Source: Halogranum gelatinilyticum
GTDB taxonomy: Archaea; Halobacteriota; Halobacteria; Halobacteriales; Haloferacaceae
Assembly (NCBI RefSeq): GCF_900103715.1
Contig: NZ_FNHL01000002.1
Location: 62,001-126,000, forward strand
Reading direction: 5' to 3'
Length of the DNA: 64,000 nt
Shown piece by piece: positions 26,504 to 35,160 of this stretch; position 1 is the stretch's first letter; every line of letters begins with the position of its first letter. The position numbers were made by a program, and so were the translations under genes. The notes below the pieces were generated by a model that was not told where the DNA came from, ran no database searches, and saw only the letters and a list, made by a program, of their open reading frames with translations.

Positions 26504-28195
26504 CTACAGCCGCTTCGACACGTACGGGCCGTCCTGGTGGTAGCCGAGTTTGTCGCGGTAATACTGTCGGACGCCGATACCGGAGATGACCGAGACCTTC
26601 TCGAACCCGGCGTCGGCGGCGAGGTCCTCGGCCTTCCGCAGCAGCTTCTTGCCGTAGCCCTTGTGCTGCCAGTCGCCGTCGGCACCGATGCCCGCCTCGC
26701 TGCCGTAGACGTGGAGTTCGCGGACGAGCGCGGCGTCTTTCAGCTCGCGGCGGACCGTGTCACCCTCCTGCATCGGGCCGGGCGCGGCGTGGGAGTAGGA
26801 GGGGAACCGCAGGCGACAGAAGCCGACGAGGAGGTCCTTCTCGACGTCCTCGAACGAGATGAAGTGCTCTTTGCCGCCACCGGCCTCGTACTCCATCACG
26901 TCGAGTTCGATGTTCTCGGGGTCGGGGTCTGCCTCGTTCATCCCCACCTCGCGGGCGCGGATGTCGCGAATCTCGATACCCTTCTCCTCGGCGCGCTGGC
27001 TGGCGAGTTGGCGGAGGTTCGACTTCCAGACGCCGGCGTCGATGAAGTCCGCGGGGATGTCACGCTGGACGCGCTGGAGGCGGGTGTACTTCGGAATCAT
27101 GCCCATCACCTCGGCGACGACGTCGGCGGCCTCCTCGTTGGTGAGGGGGTCGTACTCCTCGCGCCGCCACATGTCGTAGGTGACCGTGTCGCGGACGACG
27201 AGCGTCGGATAGATTTTGAGGTAGTCGGGTCGCCAGTCGCTGTTCTCGAACAGCTGGCGGAAGTCCTCGACGCACATCTCCTTCGTCATCCCGGGCTGGC
27301 CGGGCATCATGTGGAAGCCGACCTTGAACGCCGAATCTCTCAATCTTCTGTTGGCGTCGACGGAGGCCTGATTGCCGTGGCCGCGGTGCATCTCGCGGTT
27401 GATGCGCTCGTAGGTCGTCTGGACGCCGACCTCGACCTTCGTCGCGCCAAGGTCGAGCATCCGGTCGATCTGCTCGGGGTCACACCAGTCGGGCTTCGTC
27501 TCGAACGTCGTTCCTATATTCCTGATATCCGCTGTCTCGTTCTCGGCGATGACGTCTTCGAGATATTTGAACTCCACCTCCTGCGGGTCGGGCTTGAACG
27601 ACTGGTCCTCGGCAGGCTCGGGCTTCTTGTCCACGTCGTAGTCGTTGAGGGCTTCCAGCGCGCGCTTGACGAACCACTCCTGGTAGTCGTGGCTCCGGGC
27701 GGTCATCGTCCCGCCCATCAGGATGAGTTCGACCTTGTCGACGGGGTGGCCGATGTGCCGCAGCTGTTCGAGCCGGAGCGTCACCTGTCCATATGGGTCG
27801 TAGTCGTTCTGCACGCCGCGGGCGGCGGCGGGTTCGTGACCTGTGTACGACTGGGAGGAGGAGAACTCGCTTGCGGGGCCGCCGGGACAGTAGAGACACT
27901 TCCCGTGGGGGCACATGTGCGGCGACGTCATGATGGCGACCGGCGAGACACCCGAGGCGGTCCGGACGGGCTTGCGGCGCGTGACCTCCTGGACGTCGTC
28001 GCGATGGGCGTCGGGTGCGTGTTCCAGAATCTCGGCGTTCTTGGGGACCTTCGGGGAGGAGTATTCCGAACAGACCTGCAGCTTCTCCTTCTCGAGGTCG
28101 TCGCGGTCGATTTCCCCCTCGACGATGCGGCGGGCGAGTTCCTCGCAGGCCTGTCGGAAGGCCTCGGACTCCTGCCCGTCGGTGTCGGTACTCAC
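26504..28195 (-). CDS. elp3: Elp3-like tRNA U34 carboxymethyltransferase (radical SAM + GNAT)
   Basis: 563 residues. The radical SAM cluster motif CPHGKCLYC (Cys95, 100, 103) is followed by an S-adenosylmethionine-binding barrel and a C-terminal acetyltransferase-like domain with HKGYGKKLLRKAEDLA. Known Elp3 proteins make 5-carboxymethyl-uridine at tRNA wobble U34. The start is GTG, supported by GGAGGTGA 7 bases upstream. A 13-codon leaderless ORF ends in the same GTGA, so translation is probably coupled. Confidence 0.93.
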   Translation of the reverse strand: MSTDTDGQESEAFRQACEELARRIVEGEIDRDDLEKEKLQVCSEYSSPKVPKNAEILEHAPDAHRDDVQEVTRRKPVRTASGVSPVAIMTSPHMCPHGKCLYCPGGPASEFSSSQSYTGHEPAAARGVQNDYDPYGQVTLRLEQLRHIGHPVDKVELILMGGTMTARSHDYQEWFVKRALEALNDYDVDKKPEPAEDQSFKPDPQEVEFKYLEDVIAENETADIRNIGTTFETKPDWCDPEQIDRMLDLGATKVEVGVQTTYERINREMHRGHGNQASVDANRRLRDSAFKVGFHMMPGQPGMTKEMCVEDFRQLFENSDWRPDYLKIYPTLVVRDTVTYDMWRREEYDPLTNEEAADVVAEVMGMIPKYTRLQRVQRDIPADFIDAGVWKSNLRQLASQRAEEKGIEIRDIRAREVGMNEADPDPENIELDVMEYEAGGGKEHFISFEDVEKDLLVGFCRLRFPSYSHAAPGPMQEGDTVRRELKDAALVRELHVYGSEAGIGADGDWQHKGYGKKLLRKAEDLAADAGFEKVSVISGIGVRQYYRDKLGYHQDGPYVSKRL

Positions 28196-28233
28196 GACGG
28201 TGTCACCTCCGGCGGGGCGGCGGTGTGGCTCAT
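28192..28233 (-). CDS. Leaderless 13-codon mini-ORF coupled to elp3
   Basis: ATG AGC CAC ACC ... TCG TGA encodes MSHTAAPPEVTPS. Its TGA overlaps the GTG start of elp3 (GTGA). A TATA-like CTTAACC is centred about 27 bases upstream, placing the transcript start at this ATG. The elp3 Shine-Dalgarno lies inside the mini-ORF. Translation is inferred. Confidence 0.45.
   Translation of the reverse strand: MSHTAAPPEVTPS
28204..28210 (-). promoter_or_regulatory. Shine-Dalgarno deciding the elp3 GTG start
   Basis: GGAGGTG on the minus strand, followed by ACACCGTC and the GTG at 28195. This is a strong, well-spaced site in a genome where most starts seen here look leaderless. Confidence 0.65.
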
Positions 28234-28332
28234 TAGGTGTGTTTCGGCCGGTTTTCGGGTTAAGGGTGTCGCTAGTAACTGCTGATAGCCTCGAACACTC
28301 GGATTCGGATGCTATCCAGACTACTGAGAACA

Positions 28333-28620
28333 GTCCGAAAGCCCACGCGCTCTGAACTCCCGCGGCTCGCCGCGCTCCTCGTCGCTCCGCTCCTGCGGTG
28401 CTTACGTCGCCGGGGTTCGTTCAGAGCACGTCCCCTTTCAGTCCCACCGGCAGAGCAAGCTCTTCCAAGCCCTCGTTCACTCCGTTCACGAGGACACCCT
28501 GACAGCACGGCCACACCCTCACCAACCGACTGCGATGCTCGGTCGCTTCGCTCCCTGCGCTTCTCATCCCTCGCACGAGTGTTTCGCGGCATGAAAGCCG
28601 CGAAGCCACGCGCCAGGATG
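28333..28620. repeat. Dispersed GC-rich intergenic repeat, copy A
   Basis: Shares CGAAAGCCCACGCGCTCTGA, GGGGTTCGTTCAGAGC, the AGAGCAAGCTCT hairpin, CAAGCCCTCGTTC and the end GAAGCCACGCGCCAG with copy B at 43438-43775. It lies directly downstream of the stop of the 28622 gene. No ORF with coding bias. Confidence 0.7.
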
Positions 28621-28621
28621 G

Positions 28622-29290
28622 TCAGCCCAACTCGTAGCGTTCGACGGTCTCGAACGTCGGATACGCTTCTCGGAGGTCGATATCGACCAGCTTGAAGGCG
28701 TCGACAATGACGCGTCCGGCGTCGACCTTGCGGTTCGCCTCGGTCCACTCGACAGCGCGCCTGAAGCCCGCCTCCGTGTCGAAGTGTGCCAGCGAGACGT
28801 GCGGCGTGTAGTCGTCGCCGTCGTAGCGGTAGCGCGGCATTCCGTCGAGACCGAGCAGACGGTCGTGAACCGCTCCGAGCACGCCATCATCGTGGACCTC
28901 ACAGAAGACGACCGATGGGAAGACGTTGAGCCGCGGGAGCCGTAGCTCGAACGGGTCGATATCGTCGACTGCATCGCTCGCTTCCGCGGCGAGTCGGGCT
29001 GCAGTCTCGCGGCTCACTTCGTCTTCGCCGGTCGGGTCGGAGACGACGAAGCCAAGCATCTTCACCGTCGCGTGGAGGTACTCGCGGGATGCGCCTTCGA
29101 CGCCGTCGAGGTCGTCGAGTGCGTCGGCTGCTGCGCCCAACGCGTCCAGTACGGTTTCGTCCTCGATGTCGACCAGAAAGACGTAGTCGTGCGGTCGCTC
29201 TCGACCGCGGTCCCGCACGTCGTCGAACTCCTGCAACACTGGGTCGGCTGCGTGCCGTCGCTCCCAGTGTGCTGCGAACGAGTCTGTCAT
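28622..29290 (-). CDS. 2H phosphoesterase / 2'-5' RNA ligase-like protein
   Basis: 222 residues. The two histidine motifs of the 2H superfamily are present: YLHATVKMLG (His73) and YTPHVSLAHF (His164), about 90 residues apart as expected. Such proteins hydrolyse or ligate 2',3'-cyclic or 2'-5' phosphodiester bonds in RNA. The substrate cannot be told here. Single gene. Confidence 0.85.
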   Translation of the reverse strand: MTDSFAAHWERRHAADPVLQEFDDVRDRGRERPHDYVFLVDIEDETVLDALGAAADALDDLDGVEGASREYLHATVKMLGFVVSDPTGEDEVSRETAARLAAEASDAVDDIDPFELRLPRLNVFPSVVFCEVHDDGVLGAVHDRLLGLDGMPRYRYDGDDYTPHVSLAHFDTEAGFRRAVEWTEANRKVDAGRVIVDAFKLVDIDLREAYPTFETVERYELG

Positions 29291-29315
29291 ACCGTCGCCA
29301 TCACTCGGCTGTGGC

Positions 29316-29912
29316 TTAGGCGTTGGCCGCAGTGCAGTCTCCCGACTGGGTGACGCCCCGTATCTCCGAGCCGCCGTCGTGGAGTCGAATCGTCGTCACC
29401 GACGTGGAGCACTCGTCCCAGTCGCGGTCGACCGAGGCCTGCGCGCCGTAGTCCGAGCCGGTCACCTCGACGGTGTAGGCGTCGGCCGTCTGAAAGGCAA
29501 AGTCGAGATGGTCGCCGGGCGTGACGTCGAGCGTCTCGTCGAACTGGACGCCCGTCTCCTCGCCGGTGATGCGGACCGTCAGCCGCCGCGCGTTCTCGCC
29601 GTCGTTCCAGAGTTGGACGACGTGCGTGCCGGGCGTCGCCGTCGCGGTCCCGGTCTGCGCGCCCACAGCGACCGTCGCCATCGGCTCGGCACGCATCCCG
29701 CGGAACGGCGGGTCCGGCAGGTCGTAGGTCGGTTCCATCGCGGAGCCGTCGCTGGTGGCGGGTTCTCGGTCGCCCGTGTCGCTGCCGCTTCCGGACGAGG
29801 GGTCAGAGGCCTCGACGGAGCCGGACTGTCCCCGGCTGAGACAGCCGGCGAGACCGACACTCGCGGCACTGGCGAGGCTCGCGAGCGAGAGGAGGGCGTG
29901 ACGGCGGTTCAT
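29316..29912 (-). CDS. Tat-type lipoprotein, unknown function
   Basis: 198 residues. MNRRHALLSLASLASAASVG then GLAGCLS: a twin Arg, hydrophobic stretch and lipobox with Cys24, so an exported lipid-anchored protein. A Ser/Gly/Asp-rich linker follows (residues 27-55). The rest is beta-rich, containing GTHVVQLWNDGENARRLTV and a cupredoxin-like or immunoglobulin-like alternation; no metal ligands are evident. Confidence 0.75.
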   Translation of the reverse strand: MNRRHALLSLASLASAASVGLAGCLSRGQSGSVEASDPSSGSGSDTGDREPATSDGSAMEPTYDLPDPPFRGMRAEPMATVAVGAQTGTATATPGTHVVQLWNDGENARRLTVRITGEETGVQFDETLDVTPGDHLDFAFQTADAYTVEVTGSDYGAQASVDRDWDECSTSVTTIRLHDGGSEIRGVTQSGDCTAANA

Positions 29913-30030
29913 GCCCCAGAGACGCGGTCAGGCGGCTAATCTCTTCCTCCGGACCGTCCGGTGGGCGAGGAGAGAACGAGAGAACGCGGTTCGGTTCGAC
30001 GCTGTTCGCGGCGGGTCGCGAGTCGGCGGC

Positions 30031-32142
30031 TTACGAGAGCTGCTCGACGACGGCGTCGACGACGGCTTCCGTCACGTCGTCACGGACGCCCGAGAGGAAC
30101 TCGATGCGGCCCTCGCGGACACCCTTCGCGGTGATGCCAGCGTTCGGCACCTGTTCGCGGGCGGCGGCGGCGACGGCGCGGACGTCGACATCCTCCGTGC
30201 TGCGGAGGTAGAGTTCGTCCATGCCGAGACCGAGCGTGACGAACGCGCTGCCGTTGCGGTTGCGGCGGTGGAGTTCCTCGACGAGCATCGTCGACGGCGG
30301 GAAGTCGAAGCGGTGGGTGAAGGCGTCGGTGTCGATGACGGCGAACTCGACGTCCTCCTCCTCACGCTCTTCGAGGTTGGCTTCGGCCGTCTCGACCTCG
30401 TCGTCCAGCTTGATGCGGAACTGCTCTGCGACGTGGTTGGCGAGTCCGGTGTCGTGGCCCGCCTCGTCGCCGAACAGCAGGTCCGTGATGAGCTCGCGCT
30501 TGTCCTGGTAGGACTGGTAGTAGGCTTCGAGCGCGACTGCCTCGCGGAGGCTGGTCACGCGCTCTGCGTCGTAGCCTGCCTCGTCTGCGAGGTCGAGGTA
30601 GTCCTGCGGGGCACCCTCCCAGTAGCTGACGGCGGGGAGGTGCGCGAGGTCGTCGCGGACCTCGTCGTTGACGGCCGCAGCGAGGTTCGCCGCGAGCGCG
30701 CCCGTCGAGAGGTCCGAGGCGTCCGCCCCGGCACGCGCCGGGTTGACGAGCACTTCCGTGTCGTCTTCGACGTCCTCGTCGGCGACGGCGGCGTCGACGA
30801 CGACGCGCTCCGCGCCGTAGACACCGAGCAGGCCGAGTCCGTCACTGGACTCGACGGTGCTGCCAGTACCAAGGAGAAGCACGAGGGGGAGCTTCTCGTC
30901 GTGTCGGTCCTTGTCCTGGAGCATCCGCGTGACGTCGTTCGTCGCGGCGTCCATACCGTAGACGGCGTCGTCGAGCGGGCGACGGGTGAAGTAGTGGTAT
31001 TCGGCGTCGCTCTTGGCGTACTCCTCGCGGATGAGCGGGAGGACGGCGCGCTCGACGGCGGCACCGGCGACGTAGCCGTCGGCGGTGGCGGCGTGGCGGA
31101 CGACGATGGGATGCGATTCGAGGACTGCGCGGCGGATGGCCTCCGCGGCGTCGAGCAGCTGGTCGGAGACGGCTTCCACGGAGTCGTGGGCCGCGAGCGG
31201 CATGACGGCCTCGGGGCGGGCGCGGGCGGTCAGGGCGTCGGCGAGCCGACGCTGGACTGCTTCGGCGTCCTCGTCTTCGAGGACGACGAGTGCCTCGGTC
31301 TCGACCTGAATCTCGTTGCGGCGGAGTTCGACCTCGCCGTCCAGACGGACGACGTCGCCGACCTCGACCTCGGGGTAGGCGCGGACGCCCGCCTCGACGA
31401 AGGCTGCGGCGTCGACGACGCCGGTCTCGTCGCGGAGTTCGAAGACGGTCGGGCCGCCGGTCTGGCGGGCACCGACGACTTCGCCCTCGATGCGGACTTC
31501 CTGGCCGACGCGGTCCGAGAGCGTGCCGATCTCGACGCGCTCTGCCTCGCCTGCCGGCTCGGGTTCGTCGTAGTCGCGCGCTTCGGCGTCGGCAGCCTCC
31601 GTCTCGGCGGCGTCGGCGTCTGCGGACTCGGTGGCTTCGACGGACTCGGTCTCAGCGACCTCGTGCTCGTCGACAGCCGCGGTCTCCGGCTCGGGCTCGG
31701 GCTCCGGCTCGGGTTCCGGCTCTGCCTGCTGTTCGTTGTTCTGTTCGTCGTCATCGTCGTCGCCGTCGACGTCGTGGTCGCCGTCAGCGTCCTGGACGAG
31801 GACGCCGCGGAACTCGCGCTCGGACTGGCGGATGGACCAGCCGAGGTCGATGTTTCCGTTGTCGCGGACGTTCTTCACCTGGACGAAGACGGTGTCACCC
31901 GGCTCCCAGCTGAGGCTCTCCAGCCGCTTCTTCAGTTCGCTGCGGTGGAGGAGACCGGTCACGCCGGGGGCGATGTCGACGAAGACGCCGAAGTCGGCGT
32001 AGCCGTCGACCGTGCCGCTGTAGAAGCGACCGGACACCAGCTGGTTGGCATGGTTGCCACGGAAGTGAAACACGACGTCTTCCTGATGGCTGTCACAGAT
32101 TCGACCGTCGACGGGCGTACCACAGATAATACACGTACCCAT
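30031..32142 (-). CDS. Zn-finger/S1/OB/DHH-type nucleic-acid protein
   Basis: 703 residues from MGTCIICG. A zinc finger (Cys4, Cys7, Cys16, His19), an S1 RNA-binding domain (about 38-105), an acidic Glu/Pro-rich linker (116-200), an OB fold (about 205-290) and a DHH/RecJ-like module appear in order. The first DHH motif reads RHAATADGYVAG (349-360), where active enzymes have an HxDxDx pattern, and the DHH triad position reads DAAVADED. The phosphoesterase therefore looks degenerate. A role in RNA or DNA handling as a binding or regulatory subunit is inferred. Confidence 0.82.
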   Translation of the reverse strand: MGTCIICGTPVDGRICDSHQEDVVFHFRGNHANQLVSGRFYSGTVDGYADFGVFVDIAPGVTGLLHRSELKKRLESLSWEPGDTVFVQVKNVRDNGNIDLGWSIRQSEREFRGVLVQDADGDHDVDGDDDDDEQNNEQQAEPEPEPEPEPEPETAAVDEHEVAETESVEATESADADAAETEAADAEARDYDEPEPAGEAERVEIGTLSDRVGQEVRIEGEVVGARQTGGPTVFELRDETGVVDAAAFVEAGVRAYPEVEVGDVVRLDGEVELRRNEIQVETEALVVLEDEDAEAVQRRLADALTARARPEAVMPLAAHDSVEAVSDQLLDAAEAIRRAVLESHPIVVRHAATADGYVAGAAVERAVLPLIREEYAKSDAEYHYFTRRPLDDAVYGMDAATNDVTRMLQDKDRHDEKLPLVLLLGTGSTVESSDGLGLLGVYGAERVVVDAAVADEDVEDDTEVLVNPARAGADASDLSTGALAANLAAAVNDEVRDDLAHLPAVSYWEGAPQDYLDLADEAGYDAERVTSLREAVALEAYYQSYQDKRELITDLLFGDEAGHDTGLANHVAEQFRIKLDDEVETAEANLEEREEEDVEFAVIDTDAFTHRFDFPPSTMLVEELHRRNRNGSAFVTLGLGMDELYLRSTEDVDVRAVAAAAREQVPNAGITAKGVREGRIEFLSGVRDDVTEAVVDAVVEQLS

Positions 32143-32390
32143 TTGAGCAGAGAGAAACACCGCGGCCTAAAACTGTTGTCGAAAGTCCGCTATCAGAACT
32201 CGCGGCCGATTCACCCCGAAAACAGCCGTCGACGACCGCCTGTCGAATCGGCGACATTCGACTGCTGTCGGGGGATTTCGTCCGGTAGACGATGACAGTC
32301 TCCCGCGGTGAGTCCGGTTTCGACCCCGCAGAACGGCCCTGTTTTTCGTCACCCGCCGTCCCGCTGTGCGGAACGGTGCTGCGCGCCCGC

Positions 32391-33011
32391 TCAGAGCAGG
32401 CCGAGTGCCCCCGCCAGCGTCGTCGCGGCGGCCACCCCACCGAAGACGTAGCCGAAGAGCACGAGTGCCGGGACCGCGCCGGCGACAGCAGCACGAAGAA
32501 GGCTCGTCCGGTGGACGACGCTGAGGCCGACGACGAACAGGCCCGCGCCGTAGAGCGCGCAGGCGAGTCGGAGCGTCGGCGACGGCACTCCGGCGAGGAC
32601 GCAGGGTGCGGTGGCGTAGGCGATGGTCTGGACGGTCTCGCTCACACCGGCGCGGTCGCGGACGGTGAGCATCAGGAGGACCGTCTGGAGCGCGCCGAGG
32701 AGATGCATCGTCGCGGGCGCGAGAAACAGCGTGACGGCCACAAGGAGGAGGAGACTCGTCGCCGACGCACTACCGGCTAAGAGCGGGACGTAGTCGGTTC
32801 CGAGCACGCGGTCGGGCGTGAACGCCAGCAGGCCGCCGACGTAACAGAGCGCGACGAGCACGCCGAAGACGAGGCCGGGTGCCTGGTCGCCGGGGGCGAC
32901 GCCATTGCGGAAGAACCGTCGCGGGCGGACGAGCACCTCGGCCCACGCGCGGACGATGCCGCGCGGGCCGCGGTCGCGGCCGCCGCGGGGGTTTTCGACC
33001 CAGGTAGTCAC
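32391..33011 (-). CDS. Yip1-like membrane protein
   Basis: 206 residues with a GTG start. RAWAEVLVRPRRFFRNGVAPGDQAPGLVFGV is the typical N-terminus of archaeal Yip1-domain proteins, followed by five hydrophobic segments. It ends 8 bases upstream of the start region of nothing else; the tdk gene follows on the same strand after its start. Function unknown. Confidence 0.72.
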   Translation of the reverse strand: MTTWVENPRGGRDRGPRGIVRAWAEVLVRPRRFFRNGVAPGDQAPGLVFGVLVALCYVGGLLAFTPDRVLGTDYVPLLAGSASATSLLLLVAVTLFLAPATMHLLGALQTVLLMLTVRDRAGVSETVQTIAYATAPCVLAGVPSPTLRLACALYGAGLFVVGLSVVHRTSLLRAAVAGAVPALVLFGYVFGGVAAATTLAGALGLL

Positions 33012-33018
33012 GGTCGTA

Positions 33019-33606
33019 CTAGTCGGTGCGGAGGGTATGACAGTTGCGACACCGGGCCTCGTAGGACTCCTCCGCGCCGACGAGGATGGTCGGGTCGTCG
33101 ACGTGGGCTGGTTCGCCGTCGATGAGCCGCTGGTTACGCGTGGCGGGCTCGCCGCAGACGGTACAGATGGCCTGGAGCTTATCGACGTACTCCGCGAGCG
33201 CGAGAAGTTGGGGGAGCGGCTCGAACGGCTCGCCGCGGAAGGTCTGGTCCGTCCCGGAGACGATGACGCGACGGCCGTCGGCGGCCAGTGCCTCGCAGAC
33301 GTCGACCAGCTCGGTCGAGAAGAAGTTGGCCTCGTCGATGGCGACGACTTTCTCGCCGTTGAGCTGGTCGAGCATCGTCCAGAGACCGTCGCCCTCGCTG
33401 TCGACGACGGTGGCCTCCCACTGCCGACCGTTGTGCGAGCCGATGGTGGCCTCGCCGTAGCGGTCGTCGACGGCGGGCTTGAACACGGCGACCTCTTGGC
33501 CCGCGATCTCGGCGCGGCGGAGCCGACGGAGCAGTTCCTCGGTCTTCCCGGAGAACATCGAGCCCGAGATGACCTCGACCCATCCGCTCTGGGTGATGGC
33601 GTGCAT
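33019..33606 (-). CDS. tdk: Thymidine kinase
   Basis: 195 residues from MHAITQSG. The P-loop GSMFSGKTEELLRRLRR (about residues 14-30), the FKPAVDDRY block, the catalytic region VVAIDEANFF, the lasso motif and zinc cysteines (CTVCG and CRNC near the C-terminus) define a type II thymidine kinase. It phosphorylates thymidine for salvage. The 33011 gene starts 8 bases beyond its stop on the same strand, so the two are likely co-transcribed. Confidence 0.95.
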   Translation of the reverse strand: MHAITQSGWVEVISGSMFSGKTEELLRRLRRAEIAGQEVAVFKPAVDDRYGEATIGSHNGRQWEATVVDSEGDGLWTMLDQLNGEKVVAIDEANFFSTELVDVCEALAADGRRVIVSGTDQTFRGEPFEPLPQLLALAEYVDKLQAICTVCGEPATRNQRLIDGEPAHVDDPTILVGAEESYEARCRNCHTLRTD

Positions 33607-33691
33607 AGGCCAACACGGCACCTCCTATTTCAAATGCGTATTCATTCTGCGGGCGGAGACTGTCCGCCGAGTCGTCGACCGCGTACCCGGC

Positions 33692-34273
33692 TCAGTCCCC
33701 TGCGCCCTTGTTCTGGCGACTCTCGAACGTCGCGGGGTCGGCCTCGATGTTCGCGAACTGAACGGCTCGCCGACCCAAGACGAGGACGCGCTCTTCGAGT
33801 CCCTCGTCGCGGAACGCGCCGTCATCGTCGAAGGCAGCGTGTGCGCGCGGCACCGCTGCTTGGTGGGGGATGACCCACGCGTCGAGCGCGCGGCAGACGG
33901 AGCGGAGATGTTCGAGCGCGGTCACGGGAAACGCGCCGCCAGAGACGGCGAGGAGACCGACGGTCTTGCCCGCGAACTCGTCGAACCCGCAGTAGTCGAG
34001 CGCGTTCTTCAGGACGCCCGAGTACGAGCCGTGGAACATCGGCGTGCCGAGGAGGACGGCGTCGGCTCCTCGGATCCGGTCGACCAGTTTCGCGCTGTCG
34101 CCCTGTGCGTCCTGGTCGGCGTCGAGCGTCGGCAGGTCGTAGTCGCGCAGGTCGACGAACTCTCCGGTCCCGCCAGCCTCCTCGACGCCACGGAGGGCGT
34201 GCTCGAGGGCTAGTCGGGTGTAACTCCGGTCGCGGAGGCTGCCGCCGAGCGCGACGACGTGCGGCTGTGACAT
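33692..34273 (-). CDS. NAD(P)H-dependent FMN reductase family protein
   Basis: 193 residues from MSQPHVVAL. GGSLRDRSYTRLAL is the FMN phosphate-binding loop, LGTPMFHGSYSGVLKNALDYCGF and GKTVGLLAVSGGAFP the flavin-contact motifs of the family. It probably reduces quinones, FMN or azo compounds with NAD(P)H. It is divergent from the pirin gene across about 115 bases, which suggests shared redox regulation, though this is inference. Confidence 0.88.
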   Translation of the reverse strand: MSQPHVVALGGSLRDRSYTRLALEHALRGVEEAGGTGEFVDLRDYDLPTLDADQDAQGDSAKLVDRIRGADAVLLGTPMFHGSYSGVLKNALDYCGFDEFAGKTVGLLAVSGGAFPVTALEHLRSVCRALDAWVIPHQAAVPRAHAAFDDDGAFRDEGLEERVLVLGRRAVQFANIEADPATFESRQNKGAGD

Positions 34274-34389
34274 ACCGACACACACGACGAGGGGTGGCAA
34301 AACCGTACCGCCGATCCGGCCGCCTGTCGGTCGCGGTCACGCGTTCCGCGGACGTGGTGGTTATCAGTGCGCGGGGCTTCCGGCCGACT

Positions 34390-35151
34390 ATGAACCTCGA
34401 CGACACGGCGGACGCGGCCGACGACGGCGTCACCGAACCTCTCCCTGGGCAGATGGTGCAACACGGAACCGGCGTCAACTCCAACCGGGCGTTTCCGACG
34501 AACGGCTACCCCGCCAATCTCGACCCGTTCGTCCTCTTCGAGCGGTTCTACATCGACCCGGACAAGGGCTTCCCGATGCATCCCCACCGCGGCTTCGAGA
34601 TCGTCTCGTACATGATCGACGGCGGGATGGAACACGAGGACTCGCTGGGCGTGAGCCACACGGCCTACGAGGGCGACACCATGCGCATCACCACCGGCGG
34701 CGGCATCCGCCACTCGGAGTTCCCCGCCGACGGCGCGGCCTGCAACGGTCTCCAGCTCTGGGTCAACCTCCCGCGCGAGAAGAAGGAGATAGACGCGGAC
34801 TACGTCGACGCGAACGGCGAGGACCTACCGGTCGCCGACGTCGGCGGCGCGACGGTCAAGACGGTCGTCGGCGACGGCTCGCCCATCGAACTCCACACGC
34901 CGATGGAGTATCTGGACGTCCGCGTCGACGACGCGTGGACGTGGAGCGTCGACGAGGGCTGGTCGGGCTTCCTCTACGGCGTCTCGGGCAGCGGGACGGT
35001 GGACGGCAACGAGTTCGGCGAGGGCGACGTGTTACCGCTCACGGAGGGACGGGACGTCACCGTCGAGACCGAGAGCGGACTCCGCGTCGTCGCCGTGAGC
35101 GGAGAACCGCACGACGAGCCGATCCGCCAGCGCGGCCCGTTCGTGCTCTAA
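34390..35151 (+). CDS. Pirin-family protein
   Basis: 253 residues from MNLDDTADAA; upstream in-frame sequence lies in the divergent promoter. The metal site motif HPHRGFE (about residues 58-64) and later RHSEF with GLQLWVNLP are pirin signatures. Pirins are bicupin metal proteins, some with quercetinase activity or regulatory roles. The stop lies 9 bases from that of the convergent HU-like gene. Confidence 0.92.
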   Translation: MNLDDTADAADDGVTEPLPGQMVQHGTGVNSNRAFPTNGYPANLDPFVLFERFYIDPDKGFPMHPHRGFEIVSYMIDGGMEHEDSLGVSHTAYEGDTMRITTGGGIRHSEFPADGAACNGLQLWVNLPREKKEIDADYVDANGEDLPVADVGGATVKTVVGDGSPIELHTPMEYLDVRVDDAWTWSVDEGWSGFLYGVSGSGTVDGNEFGEGDVLPLTEGRDVTVETESGLRVVAVSGEPHDEPIRQRGPFVL

Positions 35152-35160
35152 CCGCTCGAC

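Noticed and set aside
25136..28285. 1049-codon plus-strand ORF
   Set aside because: Runs antisense through the MscS and Elp3 genes, whose motifs are on the minus strand.
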